Shown here in pieces: positions 1 to 7,049 of a stretch of 11,682 nucleotides of DNA. Position 1 is the first letter of the stretch. Every line of letters starts with the position of its first letter. The DNA lies in the NCBI GenBank assembly GCA_905236785.1, contig CAJOQC010000083.1:1-11682 (forward strand), written 5' to 3'. Source of the stretch: an uncultured Selenomonadaceae bacterium (GTDB lineage Bacteria > Bacillota > Negativicutes > Selenomonadales > Selenomonadaceae). The translations under genes and the position numbers were made by a program. The notes beneath the pieces are model-generated. The model was not told the origin of the DNA and made no database searches. It saw only the letters and a list, made by a program, of their open reading frames with translations.

Positions 1-120
1 CACTACGCTTCGTCGTCATTCCTTGTCTGCCGAAAAAATCCCTCGGCAATGGCACGAACTCATTTATGCAGTGTTTCCTTAGAATTTGCCCTTAGAAGAG
101 TAGGACAAGTTGCGTAGCAC
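1..120. other. Unassigned left-edge segment
   Basis: No recognisable gene lies here. Forward frame 1 is open from the window edge to a TAG at 115-117 (38 codons, rich in Ser, Arg and Cys), so it could be the tail of a gene starting outside the window, but the composition does not look like a conserved protein. A short inverted repeat (TGCCGA at 28-33 with TCGGCA at 43-48, 9-base loop) lies within it. CTACGC at 3-8 is mirrored by GCGTAG at 112-117, so the segment may instead be a non-coding repeat element. I cannot decide between these. Confidence 0.25.
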
Positions 121-137
121 AACATTTATTGGAGCGT

Positions 138-173
138 TTGTTTTTCTTTGCTGTGGTGTGTTATAATAACACA
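138..173 (+). promoter_or_regulatory. Promoter of the alpha/beta hydrolase gene with overlapping palindrome
   Basis: TTGTTT at 138-143, an 18-base spacer and a perfect TATAAT at 162-167 form a sigma70/sigmaA-type promoter. The -10 box lies inside a perfect 17-bp palindrome at 157-173 (TGTGTTA, spacer TAA, TAACACA), which has the shape of a repressor operator. Transcription would begin near 173-175, only a few bases before the ATG at 177, so the message would be nearly leaderless. No Shine-Dalgarno sequence is visible before that ATG, which agrees with this. Confidence 0.55.
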
Positions 174-176
174 GTT

Positions 177-1118
177 ATGAAAAAAATCTTTATTTCCGTA
201 TTTTTGACCGTTGTCTTTATGGTTTGCTTGTTTTTGGCGGTGGCGGGGTTTGCTATCGGGAATTATTGCGTTGAGTTTGGATTGCTAAGAGACGGAATAA
301 ACCCTCCTAAGGCACTATCCCTTGTTATGCCGCCCAATACATGGGAATTTAACAAGCCCGATGCCGACAGCGAAGTGTGGCAAATTCGTTCTTTTGACGG
401 GCTGAATCTTGTTGCCACTCATTTTTTGCCAAAACGCGGCAAAAACGCCGACAAGTGGGCGGTGATAATTCATGGGTACGGGTGCAACCAAAAAAATTCA
501 TGGTATATTGCCGAAGAATATCTGAAAAACGGCTATAATGTCCTTACGCCGGACTTGCGGGCGTCGGGGCTTAGCGAGGGCAGTTACATAACTTTGGGCG
601 TTAAGGAAAGCCGCGACGTTGTGGACTGGGCGCGGGAAATAGCAAAGCGCGACGAAAAGGCCAAAATCGTTTTGCATGGTGTTTCCATGGGAGCGGCGAC
701 GGCCATGATTGCGGCGGCTTCCCAAGACTTGCCGAATAATGTTTGCGCCGTCGTTGAGGAGAGCGGTTTTTCAAGCGCGTACGATCTTTTGTCCGTGAAA
801 CTTGAAGAATCTTTTAATATCCCCGCGTACCCCGTGATGCCCGTTGTGGATTATCGTTGCGCGAAGTTGGCGGGGTTTTCCCTGCGGGAGGCATCGCCCA
901 AGGAGGCGTTAAAATATGTTTATGTGCCTACGCTTTTTATTCACGGCGACAGCGACGCTCTTGTGCCGCCCTATATGTCGGACATACTCTACAGCGCATT
1001 AAAAAGCGAGCGTAAGGAACTGTACATTGCAAAGGATGCCCTACATGGCATCGCAAGTCAAAGTAATCATGACGAATATTACCGACGGGTTTTTGAATTT
1101 TTGAGAAGATACACATAA
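177..1118 (+). CDS. Membrane-anchored alpha/beta hydrolase
   Basis: A serine hydrolase of the alpha/beta fold, 313 residues long, probably held on the outer face of the cytoplasmic membrane. Residues 1-30 are two lysines followed by a long hydrophobic segment, which fits an N-terminal signal anchor. The usual motifs appear in order: HGYGCNQ at 99-105 (oxyanion region), GVSMG at 168-172 with nucleophile Ser170, the acid Asp260 in [10 protein letters not shown], and His290 in LHGIAS. The overall pattern resembles the Bem46/prolyl-oligopeptidase-like hydrolases, but the substrate cannot be read from the sequence. A TTG 48 bases upstream would add a non-conserved extension before the anchor, so I chose the ATG at 177. 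It sits directly after the promoter with no visible ribosome binding site. dtd follows after 14 bases, so the two are probably one transcript. Confidence 0.85.
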   Translation: MKKIFISVFLTVVFMVCLFLAVAGFAIGNYCVEFGLLRDGINPPKALSLVMPPNTWEFNKPDADSEVWQIRSFDGLNLVATHFLPKRGKNADKWAVIIHGYGCNQKNSWYIAEEYLKNGYNVLTPDLRASGLSEGSYITLGVKESRDVVDWAREIAKRDEKAKIVLHGVSMGAATAMIAAASQDLPNNVCAVVEESGFSSAYDLLSVKLEESFNIPAYPVMPVVDYRCAKLAGFSLREASPKEALKYVYVPTLFIHGDSDALVPPYMSDILYSALKSERKELYIAKDALHGIASQSNHDEYYRRVFEFLRRYT

Positions 1119-1132
1119 AAGGCGGGTTTTGT

Positions 1133-1570
1133 ATGCGAAGTGTGGTAACGCGGGTAAAAGAGGCCGCCGTCACTGTTGACGGCAAAATAAAAGGGCAAAT
1201 AGGGCAGGGATTTTTGGTGTTGCTCGGCATAGGCAAAGAGGACACGGAGGAAACCGCCCTTCGTATGGCGGAAAAAATATGCAATTTGCGAATTTTCGGC
1301 GACAGCGACGGCAAAATGAATTTAAGCCTTGCCGACGTAAAGGGCGAGTTGCTCGTGGTATCCCAGTTTACCCTCTACGCCGACACCAAAAGCCGCCGAC
1401 CGGGGTTTTCCCACGCGGCAAAACCCGAAACAGCCGTACCATTATACGAAAAATTTATGGCTCTTTGCCGCGACAAGGGCTTTCGCGTCGAACACGGCGA
1501 TTTCGGCGCAGATATGCAAGTAAGCTCCGTAAACGACGGCCCCGTTACCATTGTATTTGATATTGATTAA
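1133..1570 (+). CDS. dtd: D-aminoacyl-tRNA deacylase
   Basis: A cytoplasmic proofreading enzyme that hydrolyses the ester bond of D-aminoacyl-tRNAs (classically D-Tyr-tRNA), and in this family also mischarged Gly-tRNA(Ala). This keeps D-amino acids out of translation and recycles the tRNA. At 145 residues it has the normal length for the DTD family, which works as a homodimer. Both signature segments are intact: SQFTLYAD from Ser77 to Asp84, and NDGPVT at 134-139 near the C terminus, the equivalent of the cross-subunit Gly-cisPro motif. The start [17 protein letters not shown] is typical. The gene follows the hydrolase by 14 bases with a weak AAAGG before the ATG, which suggests co-transcription and perhaps translational coupling. 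No U-tract terminator follows directly. Confidence 0.96.
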   Translation: MRSVVTRVKEAAVTVDGKIKGQIGQGFLVLLGIGKEDTEETALRMAEKICNLRIFGDSDGKMNLSLADVKGELLVVSQFTLYADTKSRRPGFSHAAKPETAVPLYEKFMALCRDKGFRVEHGDFGADMQVSSVNDGPVTIVFDID

Positions 1571-1606
1571 GCGAATTTTTTTCTTTCACTAAAAGAGAAA
1601 TGAACA

Positions 1607-1634
1607 CAAATATACCGCTTGCGCGGTATATTTG
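1607..1634. repeat. 28-bp perfect palindrome upstream of the recombinase
   Basis: Arms CAAATATACCGC (1607-1618) and GCGGTATATTTG (1623-1634) are perfect inverse complements around TTGC. Counted as 11-bp arms with a 6-bp centre, the site has the same geometry as a dif-type core for tyrosine recombinases, though it does not resemble known dif sequences. As RNA it would be a stable hairpin, but no U-tract follows, so it is not a standard terminator. Confidence 0.8.
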
Positions 1635-1638
1635 CATA

Positions 1639-1672
1639 AGCGGCTCTGATTGCCAAAGCGATAAGAGCCGCT
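1639..1672. repeat. Second inverted repeat in the recombinase leader
   Basis: AGCGGCTCT (1639-1647) and AGAGCCGCT (1664-1672) are perfect 9-bp arms around a 16-base loop. The repeat begins four bases after the 28-bp palindrome and ends about 20 bases before the ribosome binding site of the recombinase. In RNA the two would form tandem hairpins in the leader. The downstream sequence is A-rich, not U-rich, so neither looks like an intrinsic terminator on the plus strand. Confidence 0.7.
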
Positions 1673-1702
1673 GAAAAATAAATTTGCAGGCAGGTGATGA
1701 CG

Positions 1703-2689
1703 ATGGAAAAAAACTCATTGCAGAAGATCGATTTTGATTTTTTGCCGCCAATGGAAGCCGAGACGATAACGCCGGATTATTTTGTGAAGAATTATAAAAA
1801 GATGATAATAATGTACATCGCCAACGGTCGCCCGTCCAAGGACACTTTGACGAACGTATACAGCCATGTGGACCAATTTATTATGTGGTGCATAGACCAG
1901 AGAATGCATCCCTTGAACGTTCGCGAATATCATGTAAGGGTTTACATGACATGGTTAAACGCCAAGGGTTACAAAAAAGATACGGTTTCCATAAAGATAA
2001 TTGCCATTCGCGCTTTTTTCAACGCGGCAAAAAAAATGGGGCTGATTGAAAGCAACCCTTGCCAGGATATTCATACGGGGACAAGTTTTCAGTTTGACAC
2101 TATGGCAAGTTTTTTTACTCCCGCCGATCTTTTTCGGATTAACGCCGTTTTTGAGCAGGAAAAAACGCCGTTTTTGCATTGGCGCAGCACGGCCATAATG
2201 TACCTTATGGGGGTTGAAGGTCTGCGCAACGTGGAAATTCATCGAATGAACCGCGAGGATGTGGATTGGGAGATAGGATCCATTTACATTCACGGCAAAG
2301 GGCATGACCGGCAAATTTTCCCCTGCAAAGAAACTTTTTTGGCTCTTAAAAATTATCTTGATGTCGCGCCGCAACCAAAGAAAACCGACGAACTTACAAC
2401 GCCCATGTTCTTGTCGGACTCGAATTTTAACGTGGGCGGCAGGATAAGCCGTAACGGGATACGGTACATAATGGATAAGGCTTTGCGGGCAACGGGGCTG
2501 AAAAAGAAGGGCATAAGTTGCCATGTTTTCCGTCATTCCTGCGGCACGAATTTATACGCCGCCGAGAAAGACATCCGCTTGGTGCAGGAAGTCTTGGGGC
2601 ATCGCGACCCCAAGACCACCGCCAGGTATTCCCACGTTGCCGACCGCATGACCAAAAGAAGCACCGGCGCAATAATTCCCAAGGAATAA
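1703..2689 (+). CDS. Tyrosine-type site-specific recombinase
   Basis: A DNA recombinase of the phage-integrase/Xer superfamily, 328 residues, which cuts and rejoins DNA through a tyrosine intermediate. Residues of roughly 20-125 form the SAM-like core-binding domain and about 135-325 the catalytic domain. The full catalytic set is visible: Arg175 (LRNVEI), Lys199 (HGKGHDR), His274 and Arg277 (HVFR), His300 (LGHRD) and nucleophile Tyr309 (ARYSHV). The protein therefore looks active. I chose the ATG at 1703 because AGGTGA at 1692-1697 lies at ideal spacing. GTG at 1694 and ATG at 1697 are alternatives that overlap this site. Length fits XerC/XerD-like enzymes, but the gene stands alone, with no excisionase, phage gene or cargo nearby. 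It could be a housekeeping Xer paralogue, a DNA invertase or an orphan integrase. Two inverted repeats lie directly upstream. Confidence 0.9.
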   Translation: MEKNSLQKIDFDFLPPMEAETITPDYFVKNYKKMIIMYIANGRPSKDTLTNVYSHVDQFIMWCIDQRMHPLNVREYHVRVYMTWLNAKGYKKDTVSIKIIAIRAFFNAAKKMGLIESNPCQDIHTGTSFQFDTMASFFTPADLFRINAVFEQEKTPFLHWRSTAIMYLMGVEGLRNVEIHRMNREDVDWEIGSIYIHGKGHDRQIFPCKETFLALKNYLDVAPQPKKTDELTTPMFLSDSNFNVGGRISRNGIRYIMDKALRATGLKKKGISCHVFRHSCGTNLYAAEKDIRLVQEVLGHRDPKTTARYSHVADRMTKRSTGAIIPKE

Positions 2690-2775
2690 CGCGGAATATA
2701 ATTTAAGTCGGTTGAAGGAATTTATCAAAGCGCGTCGAAAGTATTTTCATACTGTATGTTGCAATTCGTAAAAGG

Positions 2776-2803
2776 TTTGCAGATTTTGCAAGCAAAATAT
2801 AAC
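2776..2803 (+). promoter_or_regulatory. Probable promoter of the FIST chemoreceptor with internal palindrome
   Basis: TTTGCA at 2776-2781 and TATAAC at 2798-2803, 16 bases apart, match four and five of six consensus positions. The spacer holds a perfect 16-bp dyad at 2783-2798 (ATTTTGC, AA, GCAAAAT). With a two-base centre it cannot be an RNA hairpin, so it is better read as a protein binding site on DNA. I see no sigma28 motility promoter here. Confidence 0.45.
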
Positions 2804-2841
2804 TCATTCCGGCAGATACATTCGGTAAGAAGGGAAGATTT

Positions 2842-4908
2842 ATGTTCGGTTTATTTTCGACGAAAAAAGCGGCGGCGGCCTCAGCCCCTGCCGAACGGAC
2901 GGCGGCGGCTTTCATGGCAAATGCGGCCGCCGACCCGGCGCGGGATATGCGCGTGGAGTATTTGGACGAAAGGGAGCTTAACGCCCGTCAAATAAAGAAT
3001 TTATGCGACGTTGCCGAAGGCGCGCATTTAATATTGGGGTTTGTGTCCCCTGATTTGGATTTGGGCAACGTGGCGCGGGAAATAAAAAAAGAAATCCCAT
3101 CCAAGACCAAACTTGTGCTGATGACCACCTCCGGCGAACTTTGCCGCAAGGATAACCAAGCCACCGTCTATTGCCCCGCGCCCGAAAATCGCGCCAAAAT
3201 TCTTTTGCAATCTTTTAGCAATCGAATGATTGAGGATTCTGCCATAATCAGCGTGCCGATTCCCAACGACGATTTGCGTTCGGGGAGCGTTACCATGACG
3301 GTGCATGAACGTACCGAATCCATAAAAAACGAGATTATGCGGTTTCGCCCGCCCTTTCGTATAAGCCCCAACCATGCCTTTGCCTTTGTGTACATTGACG
3401 GCGTGTCCAACTGCGAAACCTTCGTGCTGAACGCTCTTTATGAATCGGGGCTTTTCCCCTGCCCCTTCATAGGCGGCAGCGCGGGGGGGAACATGGATTT
3501 TGCCCACACCTATATCTACGACAACAGCAAAGTGGTTGAAAACCATGCCGTTATTACGTTGGTACGCCTGAACAAGGATTATCGCTACGGCATATTAAAA
3601 TCCCAAGCCGTGGAGGAAACGGGGGAAAGTTTCGTCGTTGACAGCGCGAACACTTCGCTTCGTTATGTGGAAACGGTACACAGCGGCGAGCAGACCTCCC
3701 GCCCGTTTATTGATGCGCTGAAAGATTATTTCCATGTGGGCACGGTGGCGGAAGTTCAACAAAAAATGCAGGGCTACACCTTTGCGGCCTCGGTGGGCAA
3801 CGATGTTTTTATTCGCACCATATCGGGCATTGACGAAGGAACGCAACGGGTGAGTTTCTTCTGCGACGTGGTCACTGGCGAAAAGTTAAAGCTGATGCGC
3901 CGCGTTTCCTTGGACAAGACCCTTCATGCGGACATAAAGCGTTTTAACGAGGGAAAACCCGTCCCCATAGGCGGCGTGTTAAACGACTGCATTTTGCGTC
4001 GCTTGGGTTACCCCGACGAAATTAAGCGAATTGACGAGTTTAAGAACATGGCGGTGGCGGGTTTTTCGAGTTTCGGGGAAATTTGCGGATTGCACGTCAA
4101 CGAAACCCTGACGGCGGTAATGTTTTATCATGTGCCATCGGGCACGCCCTTCCGCGACGAATATCTTGATACCTTTGCTCTTAGCTACGCCCATTGTCAT
4201 GCGTTCTTCTACCTTCGCGTCATCGAACGCCAGCGGCATACGGATGAATTGAAGGACAACCTCATCGAAATGTTCAAGGATTATCAATCGAAGATGCCTT
4301 CCATTGTCGAAACCATACTGCGTATGTCAAAGGACGTGGAGAGCTTGCGCTCGTCCATTGAACAGCTGTCGGGCGGCATTGACGAGCAGAGCGGGCTGTT
4401 TTCGCAGCTTATGGAGCGTAGCGGCGAGATAACGCCGAAACTTAATATGCTTGGGCAAAGCACCAAGAAAATCAGCGATGTCATGAAAATGATTGACGAT
4501 ATAGCATCGCAAATAAACCTGTTGGCACTAAACGCCGCAATCGAGGCGGCGCGAGCCGGCGAAGCGGGGCGCGGATTTTCCGTGGTTGCCCAAGAGGTGC
4601 GAAAACTTTCCGAAAACACCCAAGAGAGCTTGCAGACTTCCGATGCGGCCATAAAAGCGTTGATGCATGACGTAAACGAAATAAGCTCCATATTGGTGGA
4701 AAATCAAAAATTCGAGGACAAAATAGGGGAGTTCGACGAGAATTTCTCGGCGCAAATGAAGGACTTGCACAAGAATCTTGAGGATGGCTTCAAGCACATA
4801 AAAGCATCGACGGGTTCTATCGAAGAACTCAACCGCCTCAGCGGAACAACCCGCGAACAAATGGAAAAACTGACCACCATTATCCGCAACATAGAATTGG
4901 GAATTTAA
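2842..4908 (+). CDS. Soluble FIST-domain methyl-accepting chemotaxis protein
   Basis: A cytoplasmic chemoreceptor of 688 residues. It joins a FIST sensory region to a methyl-accepting signalling domain. The FIST_N part covers about residues 45-235, with GGSAGGN at 211-217 as its clearest motif. The FIST_C part covers about 245-455, with [10 protein letters not shown] around 408-416 (Gly412, Glu413, Cys415). From about 470 to the end the chain is helical coiled coil. Its centre, residues about 554-590, is the almost invariant receptor hairpin tip ([20 protein letters not shown], then [14 protein letters not shown]) that contacts CheA and CheW. There is no signal peptide or membrane segment, so the ligand must be sensed inside the cell. 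FIST domains are proposed to bind small molecules such as amino acids, but the ligand is unknown here. The Ala-rich first 30 residues look like a linker. The ATG is preceded by AAGAAGGGAAG. No che, flagellar or pilus gene is nearby. Confidence 0.93.
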   Translation: MFGLFSTKKAAAASAPAERTAAAFMANAAADPARDMRVEYLDERELNARQIKNLCDVAEGAHLILGFVSPDLDLGNVAREIKKEIPSKTKLVLMTTSGELCRKDNQATVYCPAPENRAKILLQSFSNRMIEDSAIISVPIPNDDLRSGSVTMTVHERTESIKNEIMRFRPPFRISPNHAFAFVYIDGVSNCETFVLNALYESGLFPCPFIGGSAGGNMDFAHTYIYDNSKVVENHAVITLVRLNKDYRYGILKSQAVEETGESFVVDSANTSLRYVETVHSGEQTSRPFIDALKDYFHVGTVAEVQQKMQGYTFAASVGNDVFIRTISGIDEGTQRVSFFCDVVTGEKLKLMRRVSLDKTLHADIKRFNEGKPVPIGGVLNDCILRRLGYPDEIKRIDEFKNMAVAGFSSFGEICGLHVNETLTAVMFYHVPSGTPFRDEYLDTFALSYAHCHAFFYLRVIERQRHTDELKDNLIEMFKDYQSKMPSIVETILRMSKDVESLRSSIEQLSGGIDEQSGLFSQLMERSGEITPKLNMLGQSTKKISDVMKMIDDIASQINLLALNAAIEAARAGEAGRGFSVVAQEVRKLSENTQESLQTSDAAIKALMHDVNEISSILVENQKFEDKIGEFDENFSAQMKDLHKNLEDGFKHIKASTGSIEELNRLSGTTREQMEKLTTIIRNIELGI

Positions 4909-5046
4909 TATTACAAAGCATTGGGCGTTTTGCAAGGAACAGAGGTTTACGGTAACAAAGCAGTACAAAAATATTTTTGAAAGTGCAATTTATACTCGCA
5001 AAAGGAAATTGTCCACCATGACAATATTGCTTTGCGATATATACGA

Positions 5047-5085
5047 GGGACGTGAGATTCTTCCTGCGGAAAGTTTTCACGTCCC
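5047..5085 (+). promoter_or_regulatory. 39-base hairpin in the leader of the MupG-like gene
   Basis: GGGACGTGA (5047-5055) and TCACGTCCC (5077-5085) are perfect 9-bp arms. Inside them a symmetric 5/5 internal loop leads to a second short stem, TTCC (5061-5064) with GGAA (5068-5071), closed by TGC. The structure ends 12 bases before the ribosome binding site GGGAG at 5098. There is no U-tract, so a role in message stability, translation control or protein binding is more likely than termination. The function is unknown. Confidence 0.6.
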
Positions 5086-5097
5086 CCGGTATACTTT

Positions 5098-5102
5098 GGG
5101 AG
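5098..5102 (+). promoter_or_regulatory. Ribosome binding site that sets the start of the MupG-like gene
   Basis: GGGAG lies eight bases before the GTG at 5111. The upstream candidates are much poorer: TTG 5009 has AAAGG only three bases away, and ATG 5018 has it twelve bases away. Starting at either would translate the hairpin at 5047-5085. The family normally begins with the Lys-Gly-Ile-Tyr-Pro strand, which matches a start at 5111. Confidence 0.65.
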
Positions 5103-5110
5103 TGATTGCA

Positions 5111-6211
5111 GTGAGAAAAGGTATTGCGGTTTATCCGGGTCTTTCCGACTCGGCTTCGGAGAATTTGCGGCTGGTGGAGCGCGCCGTCAATGCGGGCATC
5201 ACTCGCCTTGTTTTACCCCTTGTTTTACCCTACGCCAACATTAAGCAAGCCGCGATGGAAGTATCGCGGCTTTTAAGAGCGGCAAATCGCTACAACATGG
5301 ATGTAATTGTGGCTCTGACGCCGGAAGTTTTGCGAATACTTCACCTAAAGCATCTTAGCTTTCGTTCTCTTAGAATAATGGGCATTCGCACCCTTTACGT
5401 CCATAAATTTTCCCCCAAGGGCATTGCAGAACTCAGCCGCAACAACCAGCATATTCGTATTCAATTCAACACGGCGGCGGTTACGGAGAAAAATTTGGAA
5501 GAACTTTTGGACAACAACCCCAACATTCGACAGCTTGAAGCCACTTTCGGCGTATATCCGCGCCAAGGCACGGGGTTAAGCGAAGAAAACCTTCTTCATA
5601 AGACGGCTCTTTTGCATCGGGCAGGAATTTCCGTGTGCGCCTTTGCTTCTTGCGAGCATCACAAGACACCGCCTTTGTACGACGGCTCGCCGACCCTTGA
5701 GGCGCATCGCGGGGTCAGTGCGGATCTTGCCTGTCGTCACCTTGCTGCCATCGGCGTTGACAGCGTTTTTTTGAGCGATTGTTTCCCCACTGTTGAAGAA
5801 CTAAACTCCCTCCGAATATTAAAAAGCACGGAGATAGCCGTAAAAATCACCCCCCATACCGAGGATGCTTTGCAACTTTGGCTTTTGGGGCGGCATTTTA
5901 CGGCGCGTTTTGACGAAGCTCGCGACGCGGTGCGGGCATTAGAGGGGGAGGCTAACGCCCTAAAGACCGGAGAAAATATTCTGCCCGAAAACAACACGGA
6001 ACGGAAGGTCGGCGACGTTACCATTGACAACAACGTCTGCCCCGAGTTTATGGGCGAATTGCAGATTATAAAGCGCAACAGCCCGCCTAACCCCGGCATA
6101 AATGTCGCGGCCAGCGTCCGCAAAGAAGAAGCATTTTTGATAAAATACATATTGCCGGGCAGGAATTTTAGGTTTTTGTTTGGAATATTTTTTTTCGGCA
6201 TATTGTTATAG
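5111..6211 (+). CDS. DUF871/MupG-family protein (putative 6-phospho-N-acetylmuramidase-like)
   Basis: A 366-residue cytoplasmic protein of the DUF871 family. The founding characterised member, MupG of Staphylococcus aureus, cleaves MurNAc-6-phosphate-GlcNAc during cell-wall recycling. The first strand, RKGIAVYPGLSD, matches the family start. Residues about 1-240 fit the TIM-barrel domain. The smaller C-terminal domain carries the diagnostic stretch GDVTIDN (301-307) followed by GELQI about ten residues later. Length agrees with the usual roughly 350 once the GTG start at 5111 is used. The end is unusual: after the normal FRF-type terminus there are about ten more hydrophobic residues (LFGIFFFGILL). 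None of the usual partners (murQ, murR, a PTS transporter) is nearby, so the substrate is not certain and a different phosphorylated sugar is possible. It lies about 200 bases after the chemoreceptor and is probably transcribed separately. Confidence 0.82.
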   Translation: MRKGIAVYPGLSDSASENLRLVERAVNAGITRLVLPLVLPYANIKQAAMEVSRLLRAANRYNMDVIVALTPEVLRILHLKHLSFRSLRIMGIRTLYVHKFSPKGIAELSRNNQHIRIQFNTAAVTEKNLEELLDNNPNIRQLEATFGVYPRQGTGLSEENLLHKTALLHRAGISVCAFASCEHHKTPPLYDGSPTLEAHRGVSADLACRHLAAIGVDSVFLSDCFPTVEELNSLRILKSTEIAVKITPHTEDALQLWLLGRHFTARFDEARDAVRALEGEANALKTGENILPENNTERKVGDVTIDNNVCPEFMGELQIIKRNSPPNPGINVAASVRKEEAFLIKYILPGRNFRFLFGIFFFGILL

Positions 6212-6222
6212 ATGGGGCTTTA

Positions 6223-6261
6223 CGCAAAAATCAACCGTAAAACAGCATTTTCGGTTTTGCG
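6223..6261 (+). other. Imperfect hairpin after the MupG-like gene
   Basis: CGCAAAA (6223-6229) pairs with TTTTGCG (6255-6261). Inside, CCGTAAAA (6235-6242) pairs with TTTTCGG (6248-6254) except for one bulged base. It begins 11 bases after the stop codon, where a transcript end would be expected, but no U-tract follows, so it is at best a weak or factor-dependent terminator. Confidence 0.35.
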
Positions 6262-6289
6262 CTGTCGGCGTACAGTAACACGCAAAAAA

Positions 6290-6318
6290 TTTACAGTCCT
6301 TCTTTTTTATGCTATAAT
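6290..6318 (+). promoter_or_regulatory. Strong promoter of the queC operon
   Basis: TTTACA at 6290-6295, exactly 17 bases, then a perfect TATAAT at 6313-6318. This is the best plus-strand promoter in the window. Transcription would start near 6325 and give a leader of about 40 bases to the TTG start of queC. The leader holds no obvious preQ1 riboswitch. Confidence 0.85.
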
Positions 6319-6365
6319 CTGCTCAACGAGAATTACGAAAAAAGGAAGTTTGCGGAGGTAACACA

Positions 6366-7043
6366 TTGAAAAAAGCAGTTGTTCTGTTGTCCGGCGGTCT
6401 TGATTCGTCAACTTGTACAGCCGTTGCCAAAAAAGAAGGTTACGAAATATACGCCATAAGTTTTGATTATCACCAGCGGCACAAGATTGAGCTAAAGAGC
6501 GCAAAGGCTATCGCCGATTTTTATGGCGCAAAGAAGCATATCTTCATTGAAACAAACATGGACGCAATAGGCGGCTCGGCCTTGACGGACGGAAATATAA
6601 CCGTCCCCGAGGGCGATGCCAACCGTTCTTTTAACGATGTCCCCGACACTTATGTTCCTGCGCGGAATTTGATTTTTTTAAGTTATGCTTTGGCCTATGC
6701 CGAAGCCATAGAAGCGGAGGCGGTTTTTATCGGCATAAATTCCGTTGATTACTCCGGCTACCCCGATTGTCGGCCGGAGTTTATCGAAAAATTCCGCGAA
6801 TTGGCGGATGTAGCAACCAAAATATCCGCCGTCGATAAAAAGAAAATAAAAATCGAAACGCCTCTTCTTAATCTCAGCAAAAAAGAAATTGTCCTTTCGG
6901 CAACGGAGCTGGGGGTTCCGTTGGAACTTACTCACAGTTGTTACGTCGGCGGCGAGAAGGCTTGCGGCGTATGCGACAGTTGCAAATTGCGCCTTAAAGG
7001 TTTTGCCGAGGCGGGCATAAAAGACCCCGTCCCCTATGCGTAA
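6366..7043 (+). CDS. queC: 7-cyano-7-deazaguanine (preQ0) synthase
   Basis: QueC converts 7-carboxy-7-deazaguanine to preQ0 using ATP and ammonia, a step in making the modified tRNA base queuosine in the cytoplasm. The 225 residues match the family length. The PP-loop SGGLDSST at 9-16 binds ATP. Other family signatures are VPARNLIFLSYA, VDYSGYPDCR and the C-terminal zinc site with Cys192, Cys200, Cys203 and Cys206. The start is TTG at 6366, supported by a strong GGAGGT at 6354-6359 six bases upstream. An upstream in-frame ATG is not needed. folE2, the first enzyme of the same pathway, follows after six bases, so the two are surely co-transcribed. The middle steps, queD and queE, are not in this window. 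Confidence 0.97.
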   Translation: MKKAVVLLSGGLDSSTCTAVAKKEGYEIYAISFDYHQRHKIELKSAKAIADFYGAKKHIFIETNMDAIGGSALTDGNITVPEGDANRSFNDVPDTYVPARNLIFLSYALAYAEAIEAEAVFIGINSVDYSGYPDCRPEFIEKFRELADVATKISAVDKKKIKIETPLLNLSKKEIVLSATELGVPLELTHSCYVGGEKACGVCDSCKLRLKGFAEAGIKDPVPYA

Positions 7044-7049
7044 ACGAAT

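Noticed and set aside
1607..1672. Tandem hairpins read as an intrinsic terminator for dtd
   Set aside because: Neither stem is followed by a U-tract on the plus strand.
1955..2536. Long antisense open frame across the recombinase gene
   Set aside because: It is a shadow of the plus-strand gene, without a start signal or any recognisable domain; the same holds for the antisense frames over the chemoreceptor.
1571..2841. Integron or genomic island boundary around the recombinase
   Set aside because: There is no attC-like array, cargo gene, tRNA or duplicated attachment sequence, and base composition does not change visibly.
6319..6365. Possible preQ1 riboswitch in the queC leader
   Set aside because: The leader of about 40 bases lacks a hairpin followed by an A-rich pseudoknot tail and has no recognisable preQ1-I or preQ1-II pattern.
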